A DNA stretch of 10,108 nt, taken from Chloroflexota bacterium (lineage in GTDB: Bacteria > Chloroflexota > Dehalococcoidia > Lucifugimonadales > JADFKI01). This document shows positions 6,395 through 10,108 of the stretch, in pieces (positions within the stretch are counted from its first letter, which is position 1; every line of letters starts with the position of its first letter). The position numbers and the translations under genes are program-made. The stretch covers positions 1-10,108 of the forward strand of contig JADFKI010000119.1 in NCBI GenBank assembly GCA_022565015.1, given 5' to 3'. The notes beneath the pieces were generated by a model. It ran no database searches, was not told the DNA's origin, and saw only the letters and a program-made list of their open reading frames with translations.

Positions 6395-6763
6395 TTAAAG
6401 GCCTGCAACCTTCAGCATGCCCACGATGGGCACCAGCCTTCGATTGAACGGGTCTACACCCAGCAGGAGTCCCTCCAACGTCATGGCGCCAAGCAACGGT
6501 TCTGCGTCCTCCGCGCCAAAGAGGACCGAAGTAGTAGTCTCAATTCCCTCTACTTTAACTTTGGTCTCCCCTATCTCTAATTCGACTCGTCGCCCGTCCG
6601 CGTATTCGAAAGTTCCGCGTCGAGTCGCTTCCACCCCGAGACGTCTTAAGAGTGAGGCCGGCGCACTGGTCAGCGTCGCACCCGTGTCTACCAGGGCTTC
6701 CACCGTTTCGAATCTGCTCCCCTGAGGGTCGCCTATCTCCAGGGTGACGGCAAAAGTTCCCAT
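6395..6763 (-). CDS. Small retropepsin-like (clan AA) aspartic protease
   Basis: The 122-residue protein has the single-domain layout of retroviral-type aspartic proteases: the catalytic motif DTGA at residues 26-29 preceded by hydrophobic VEALV, a flap-like stretch (GTFEYADGRRVELEIG), and the second hydrophobic-hydrophobic-Gly turn in EPLLGAMTLEGLLLGVDP. Such proteins act as homodimers with one aspartate per subunit. Bacterial members of this clan (annotated clan AA aspartic protease) have few known substrates. No signal peptide or transmembrane anchor is visible, unlike the membrane-anchored PerP/SpoIIGA types. The ATG at 6763 follows GAGGTCAAGG. It lies 59 bases after the hydantoinase-like gene on the same strand and might be co-transcribed with it. 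A 13-base direct repeat brackets the gene (6357-6369 and 6824-6836). Confidence 0.82.
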   Translation of the reverse strand: MGTFAVTLEIGDPQGSRFETVEALVDTGATLTSAPASLLRRLGVEATRRGTFEYADGRRVELEIGETKVKVEGIETTTSVLFGAEDAEPLLGAMTLEGLLLGVDPFNRRLVPIVGMLKVAGL

Positions 6764-6822
6764 ATGCCTTGACCTCTAATGTTTTCTTAGTCCCAACGTG
6801 TACAGAGCTTCCCGGACAAATC

Positions 6823-8238
6823 TTAGCACGCCGGGCCCGACCTCACTTCAGTCGAGATTGAGCGGGAGCTGAGCAGCCTGCCGAATCCCGCGCTCCCCAA
6901 AAGCTTGCCCTTCTCGACCATCACCTTGCCCCGGAGGATCGTAGTCTCCGGCCATCCCTGCGCGTGCCAGCCTACCCAGATGCTGTAGTCGGGAAGGTTG
7001 AGATCGTCCATCGTCAGCGTCTTGTTGAAGTCCGGGTCGATGATCGTTATGTCGGCGTCGCTGCCCGCGGCTATGGCGCCCTTCCTGGGGTAGATTCCAA
7101 ATATCTTCGCGGCATTGGCAGACGTGATGTCCACGAAGCGATCGAGGGACATGCCGCGCTTAACCACGCCCTCGGTGTAAGCGACGCCGACTCGGGTCTC
7201 GATGCCGTTGTGGCCGCCCGTCACGTCCGCTACAGTCTTGAAGCGAATCTTCTCCTCCCACGTCGTCGCGACCAGATCGGTTGCCACCGTTGAAAGCCTG
7301 CCGTCTACCAGGCCGGACCATAGCTCTGAAGCATCGTCGGGCGACTTCAACGAAGGGTAGGTGTGGTACTTCATGCCGTTCTCTTCCTTGTAGTTTTCGG
7401 CGCTGAAGGTCGCGTAATTGTGAAGGGTCTCGCCGTATACCGGCATTCCCTTGCTTCGAGCCTCGGCGATGGCCTGCACGCCTTCCTTGGCGCTGGTGTG
7501 CACGAAGTATATGGGGCACCCCGTCCGCTCCGACAGCCGGATCACCCGCCGGAAGCTCACGTCTTCGGAGACGTTTGAGTGAATCAGATGCATATTCCAC
7601 CAGTCCCACTGACCCCGCTCCTGGGCGAGGGAGTAGTTGTAGTGGACCATGTCGTCGTCCTCGGAGTGGACCAGCAGCATCCCGCCGTTCTCGGCGATAA
7701 GCTCCATGATGGACGCGAGCCTGCCGAAGTCGGTCTTGTTGTTCTGCATCTGGGCGCTCGGCGGCCTGATGCTCGTCGTAAATATCTTGAAGCTGGCGAA
7801 TCCCCCGCGGATCAGCTCCGGGATCTGGTTGATGGCCTCCGTACCTGTGCCACCGCAGAATATGGGGTGATACGTGTAATCGGTGTAGCCGTGCCCCTCC
7901 CAGCGTTCGGCCGCCTCCTTCAGGGCGAAGTGAAGGTCCTGGTCGGGCACCTGGGTGGCGAAATCCATCACCGTCGTCGTGCCGCCGTGTATCGCCGCCT
8001 TGGACACGGGTTCCGCGGGCATTCTCTCGGGCTGACGTGACCCGCCTATATGTGCGTGAGGCTCGACTCCCCCCGGCACTACGATTTTCCCCGAGGCGTC
8101 AATGACCCGCGCACCGTCGCCGCTCACCAAGCCCTGCTGTGTCACGCCCGCGATCGTCTCGCCCTCCACGATGACGTCGTATTCCCCAACGCCGGACGGT
8201 GTAACGACCCGTCCTCCTCGAATAATCAGATCAGCCAT
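6823..8238 (-). CDS. Hydantoinase/dihydropyrimidinase-like cyclic amidohydrolase
   Basis: With the ATG at 8238, chosen because GGGAGG precedes it and MADLIIRGGRVVTP is the usual family start, the protein has 471 residues. It is a binuclear-metal amidohydrolase that would open cyclic amides such as hydantoins or dihydropyrimidines. Likely metal ligands are all present: His61 and His63 (PHAHI), the carboxylated Lys151 (SFKIF), His191 (LVHSED), His247 (YFVHTS) and Asp321 (ATDLVAT). The C-terminal small domain with GAIAAGSDADITIIDPD is intact. The segment after the last aspartate lacks the DHCPF sequence found in well-studied D-hydantoinases, so the substrate may differ. It is divergent from the DUF1028 gene, sharing an operator-like inverted repeat. 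An in-frame ATG at 8271 would add 11 residues and is less likely. Confidence 0.88.
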   Translation of the reverse strand: MADLIIRGGRVVTPSGVGEYDVIVEGETIAGVTQQGLVSGDGARVIDASGKIVVPGGVEPHAHIGGSRQPERMPAEPVSKAAIHGGTTTVMDFATQVPDQDLHFALKEAAERWEGHGYTDYTYHPIFCGGTGTEAINQIPELIRGGFASFKIFTTSIRPPSAQMQNNKTDFGRLASIMELIAENGGMLLVHSEDDDMVHYNYSLAQERGQWDWWNMHLIHSNVSEDVSFRRVIRLSERTGCPIYFVHTSAKEGVQAIAEARSKGMPVYGETLHNYATFSAENYKEENGMKYHTYPSLKSPDDASELWSGLVDGRLSTVATDLVATTWEEKIRFKTVADVTGGHNGIETRVGVAYTEGVVKRGMSLDRFVDITSANAAKIFGIYPRKGAIAAGSDADITIIDPDFNKTLTMDDLNLPDYSIWVGWHAQGWPETTILRGKVMVEKGKLLGSAGFGRLLSSRSISTEVRSGPAC

Positions 8239-8264
8239 TTCAGTCCTCCCGGATATATCATGCG

Positions 8265-8325
8265 GTCCCATATCGAAGGTGGCAGAATGATATCATAGCT
8301 TCCACAATTAGGGCTGATATGGGAC
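8265..8325. promoter_or_regulatory. Operator-like inverted repeat between divergent genes
   Basis: GTCCCATATC (8265-8274) and GATATGGGAC (8316-8325) are perfect 10-bp inverted copies 41 bp apart. Near the centre lies a perfect 10-bp palindrome, ATGATATCAT (8287-8296), and just outside is GATATATC (8252-8259). The set occupies the gap between the hydantoinase-like and DUF1028 genes, where a shared regulator would bind. No clear -35/-10 pair could be assigned to either gene here. The alternative is chance: the region is somewhat AT-rich and short ATATC words recur. Confidence 0.45.
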
Positions 8326-8372
8326 TCTTCGATTCCTTGACCCCAGCAAGAAAAGGCTGTGTCTCGAAATGA
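8319..8372 (+). CDS. Putative 17-residue leader peptide overlapping the DUF1028 start
   Basis: The frame reads MGLFDSLTPARKGCVSK and stops with TGA at 8370-8372, overlapping the DUF1028 ATG (8369-8371) as ATGA. AGGG lies about 7 bases before its ATG, whereas the DUF1028 ATG has only a distant AAAGG. This is the usual geometry of translational coupling. The peptide has no recognised family. The frame is short enough to occur by chance, so evidence is limited to start, ribosome site and overlap. Confidence 0.33.
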   Translation: MGLFDSLTPARKGCVSK

Positions 8373-9238
8373 CCTTCTCCATAGTCGCCGTCGATGAGGA
8401 CACCGGCGAGGCCGGCGTCGGCGTGGCCAGCAAGTTTCTGGCAGTGGGCGCCGTCGTGCCCTGGGCGACGGCGAGCGCAGGGGCAGGCGTCACCCAGGCA
8501 AACACCAACATGAGCCAGGGACCACTCGGTCTCGACCTGATGTCCCGCCGAGTTCTTCCCACCGATGTAGTCGAGCAGCTACTCAACGGCGACGACGAGC
8601 GAGACCAGCGTCAGATAGCCTTCGTGGACCTACAAGGCAAAAGCGCATCGTGGACTGGCGACGAGTGCCTGCCGTGGGCGGGCTCCCGTGTTGGCGAGGG
8701 CTACGCGTGTCAGGGCAACATCCTGAGTGGCCCGGATGTCGTCGAGGCCATGGCTGCGTCTTTCGAGGCATCGGACGGCCCCTTGCCGGAGCGCCTGTTG
8801 CAGGCGTTGGACGCGGGTCTGGCGGCGGGCGGCGACAGCCGAGGACAGCAGAGCGCGGCCCTGTATGTGGCCAAGGAGGGCGGAAGCTATGGGGGCCACC
8901 TGGACAAGTATATCGACCTGCGAGTAGACGACCACGCAGGGCCGCTGACCGAGCTACGAAAGCTGCTCTCGCTGCACAGGTTGACATTCGGGTCGGGCGG
9001 CAAACCGACGCTGGTGCGGCTTCAGGGCAATGTCGTGAGGGAGGTCCAGCGCGTCCTCGAACGGCTGGGCTACTACGAGGGCGATATCAACGGCGTCAAC
9101 GACGCCGGCACACAGGCGGCGTTGACCAGGTACTGCCAGGTCGAGAACTTCGAGGAGCGCCTTGCCGCTGCTCGTGAGCGAGGCCCAGAGTGGTTCGACC
9201 GCGAGGTGCTGAATCACATGCGAAGCCAGATCCGATGA
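8369..9238 (+). CDS. DUF1028 Ntn-hydrolase-like protein with PG-binding-like C-terminal domain
   Basis: The 289-residue protein matches DUF1028 from its first residues: MTFSIVAVDEDTGEAGVGVAS, FLAVGAVVPWA, TQANTNMSQGPLGLDLM, WAGSRVGEGYACQGNIL, RLLQALDAGLAAGGDSRGQQSAAL and DLRVDDH. DUF1028 is grouped with N-terminal nucleophile hydrolases. The conserved Thr2, exposed after removal of Met1, is a plausible nucleophile; this is inference and it also supports the chosen start. From about residue 210 a second domain (LVRLQGNVVREVQRVLERLG, GDINGVNDAGTQAAL) resembles the peptidoglycan-binding-like module often attached to this family. No signal peptide is present, so the module probably has a role other than cell-wall binding. 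The enzyme's substrate is unknown. It is divergent from the hydantoinase-like gene, and joint regulation suggests work on a related amide or peptide compound. Confidence 0.9.
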   Translation: MTFSIVAVDEDTGEAGVGVASKFLAVGAVVPWATASAGAGVTQANTNMSQGPLGLDLMSRRVLPTDVVEQLLNGDDERDQRQIAFVDLQGKSASWTGDECLPWAGSRVGEGYACQGNILSGPDVVEAMAASFEASDGPLPERLLQALDAGLAAGGDSRGQQSAALYVAKEGGSYGGHLDKYIDLRVDDHAGPLTELRKLLSLHRLTFGSGGKPTLVRLQGNVVREVQRVLERLGYYEGDINGVNDAGTQAALTRYCQVENFEERLAAARERGPEWFDREVLNHMRSQIR

Positions 9239-9316
9239 ACTGCGGTCCCAGGCCGGAACGCGGGCGGCAACGGGTCTGAGATTGAGGCCGATGAAACGAT
9301 AAGAAGAAACAGACCG

Positions 9317-9643
9317 TTATGCCGATGGCGGGCTGTATGTCGCCGTCGCGGCCGCCCTCATAGCCGCCAGGCCCTCGTCCACTTCCATTAGTGGCGTCGT
9401 CTGCATGGACTTGACGGCACCCCCGGCACTGACGGCCAGTGAGACTGCCGCCGCGTTTACATCGCTGGGCATGTCCGTGATGATAATCAGGTCATACTCC
9501 CCGAAGGCGTAATAGAGGCTCTCTATCTTACCACTAAGACTCTCAATTACCGTGGTTGCCCGATTGAGAGCGCTCTGTGGATTCTTGACCTGAGCGGTCC
9601 AGGCATCGCCCGTGTATGCAAGTTGAAACAGGTATTTGGACAT
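9317..9643 (-). CDS. GYD family protein
   Basis: This 108-residue protein begins MSKYLFQLAYTGDAW and carries the family motif at residues 48-51 as GEYD, followed by LIIITDMPSDVNAAAVSLAVSAGGAV and the TTPLMEVDEGLAAM end. These small alpha/beta-barrel-like proteins (GYD, PF08734) are widespread but have no assigned reaction. The ATG at 9643 is chosen because GGGGAGG lies 6 bases upstream and family members start with a similar MxKYL; a longer frame from 9739 has no such support and would run through the promoter. It is transcribed from its own good promoter and faces the DUF1028 gene tail to tail, 78 bases apart. It follows the dehydrogenase gene on the same strand, so read-through from that gene is also possible. 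Confidence 0.9.
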   Translation of the reverse strand: MSKYLFQLAYTGDAWTAQVKNPQSALNRATTVIESLSGKIESLYYAFGEYDLIIITDMPSDVNAAAVSLAVSAGGAVKSMQTTPLMEVDEGLAAMRAAATATYSPPSA

Positions 9644-9661
9644 TGGATACCTCCCCAGGTT

Positions 9662-9689
9662 CGGATGAATTCCAGATGTTATTAATCCG
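9662..9689 (-). promoter_or_regulatory. Stem-loop in the leader of the GYD gene
   Basis: On the minus strand CGGATTAAT can pair with ATTCATCCG around a 10-base loop, with one mismatch. It lies between the predicted transcription start and the ribosome-binding site, about 19 bases before the ATG, where an RNA hairpin or a protein-binding site could tune expression. There is no T tract, so it is not a terminator. Confidence 0.3.
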
Positions 9690-9710
9690 ATGCCGCCCTG
9701 ATGTCGGGGA

Positions 9711-9739
9711 ATCGTACATGCCCACGTAGGCCGTGTCAA
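9711..9739 (-). promoter_or_regulatory. Sigma70-type promoter for the GYD gene
   Basis: A perfect -35 box TTGACA (complement of 9734-9739) and a -10 box TACGAT (complement of 9711-9716) are spaced 17 bp apart. The predicted start near 9704 gives a leader of about 60 bases holding the stem-loop and the GGGGAGG site. The promoter lies directly after the stop codon of the dehydrogenase gene. Confidence 0.65.
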
Positions 9740-9757
9740 ACATAGCCAGGTTGGACG

Positions 9758-10108
9758 CTAACCCTTGCCCAGCGCGTTCACGACGGCGTCGCCGACCTGC
9801 GAGGTGCTGGACGAGCCGCCCAGGTCCGGCGTGAGGATCTCGCCCTGCTCTACAAGGCCGAAGACGGCGTGGTCGATATTATCGGCGGCGTCATCGTGGC
9901 CCAGGTGGCGCAGCATCATCGAGCCCGACAGTATCGCCGCCATCGGGTTGGCGATGCCCTTGCCTACGATGTCCGGCGCGGTGCCGTGGACCGGCTCGAA
10001 CATGGACGGGAACCGGCGCTCGGGGTCGATGTTGGCGCTGGCGGCTAGGCCCATGCTGCCCGTTATGATCGCCCCGATGTCCGTCAGGATGTCCCCAAAC
10101 AGGTTGCT
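9758..10108 (-). CDS. Tartrate/isopropylmalate-type dehydrogenase, C-terminal part (partial)
   Basis: The last 116 codons are in the window; the 5' part lies beyond the right edge, so the internal ATG at 10054 is not the start. SNLFGDILTDIGA holds aspartates that bind the divalent metal, and FEPVHGTAPDIVGKGIANPMAAI is the cofactor-binding signature of the isocitrate/isopropylmalate dehydrogenase family. SANIDPERRFPSMFEPVHG is closer to tartrate/D-malate dehydrogenases than to typical LeuB, where a shorter GDGKPGLYEPVHG occurs, so an NAD-linked decarboxylating dehydrogenase for tartrate, D-malate or a related hydroxy acid is favoured. No leu biosynthesis neighbour is visible to argue for LeuB. 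The stop codon is TAG at 9758-9760. Confidence 0.88.
   Translation of the reverse strand, partial: SNLFGDILTDIGAIITGSMGLAASANIDPERRFPSMFEPVHGTAPDIVGKGIANPMAAILSGSMMLRHLGHDDAADNIDHAVFGLVEQGEILTPDLGGSSSTSQVGDAVVNALGKG

Noticed and set aside
6964..8040. Open frames opposite the hydantoinase-like gene
   Set aside because: They lie wholly within a well-supported gene and show no known motif.
9644..9739. N-terminal extension of the GYD protein
   Set aside because: It would be translated from the promoter and leader region; the strong GGGGAGG site and family alignment place the start at 9643.

Overview
The window looks like a chromosomal segment of a high-GC bacterium, most likely a Chloroflexota (Dehalococcoidia or SAR202-like) genome. 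That call is an inference from the gene mix: a leucine T-box in front of leuS, a DUF1028 protein with a peptidoglycan-binding-like tail, a hydantoinase-like amidohydrolase, a clan AA aspartic protease, a GYD protein, a solitary HicB, and a dispersed palindromic repeat of a type I recall from such genomes. No rRNA, tRNA, CRISPR array, integrase or transposase was recognised.

Left part (1-2760, + strand): the 3' end of a monomeric sarcosine oxidase-type FAD oxidase is followed by a 95-bp palindromic repeat (271-365), a solitary HicB-type protein (423-635), and a short sequence (645-695) that repeats the sarcosine oxidase C-terminus. An AT-rich stretch then carries its own promoter and one 654-residue OLD-family nuclease (ATPase plus TOPRIM), a probable anti-phage gene. 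Its base composition differs sharply from the GC-rich genes around it, and it ends 10 bp from the convergent leuS, so it looks recently acquired.

Middle part (2771-6763, - strand): leuS is preceded by a complete T-box unit, with promoter, stem I with a CTC (Leu) specifier, the T-box core and a rho-independent terminator. Uncharged tRNA-Leu should therefore switch leuS on by transcription antitermination. Upstream on the same strand are a GlcG/HbpS-like protein and a clan AA aspartic protease.

Right part (6823-10108): a hydantoinase/dihydropyrimidinase-like hydrolase (- strand) and a DUF1028 Ntn-hydrolase-like protein (+ strand) are divergent. They share an intergenic region with a 10-bp perfect inverted repeat centred near a palindrome, which suggests joint control. 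A 17-codon reading frame overlaps the DUF1028 start by ATGA. On the right edge a small GYD protein with a clear sigma70-type promoter lies downstream of the 3' part of a tartrate/isopropylmalate-type dehydrogenase.

The main points of interest are the stand-alone OLD nuclease at a disturbed gene end, the duplicated oxidase tail bracketing hicB, the operator-like architecture between the amidohydrolase and DUF1028 with its putative leader peptide, and a T-box whose stem III appears to contain a dispersed-repeat-like sequence.
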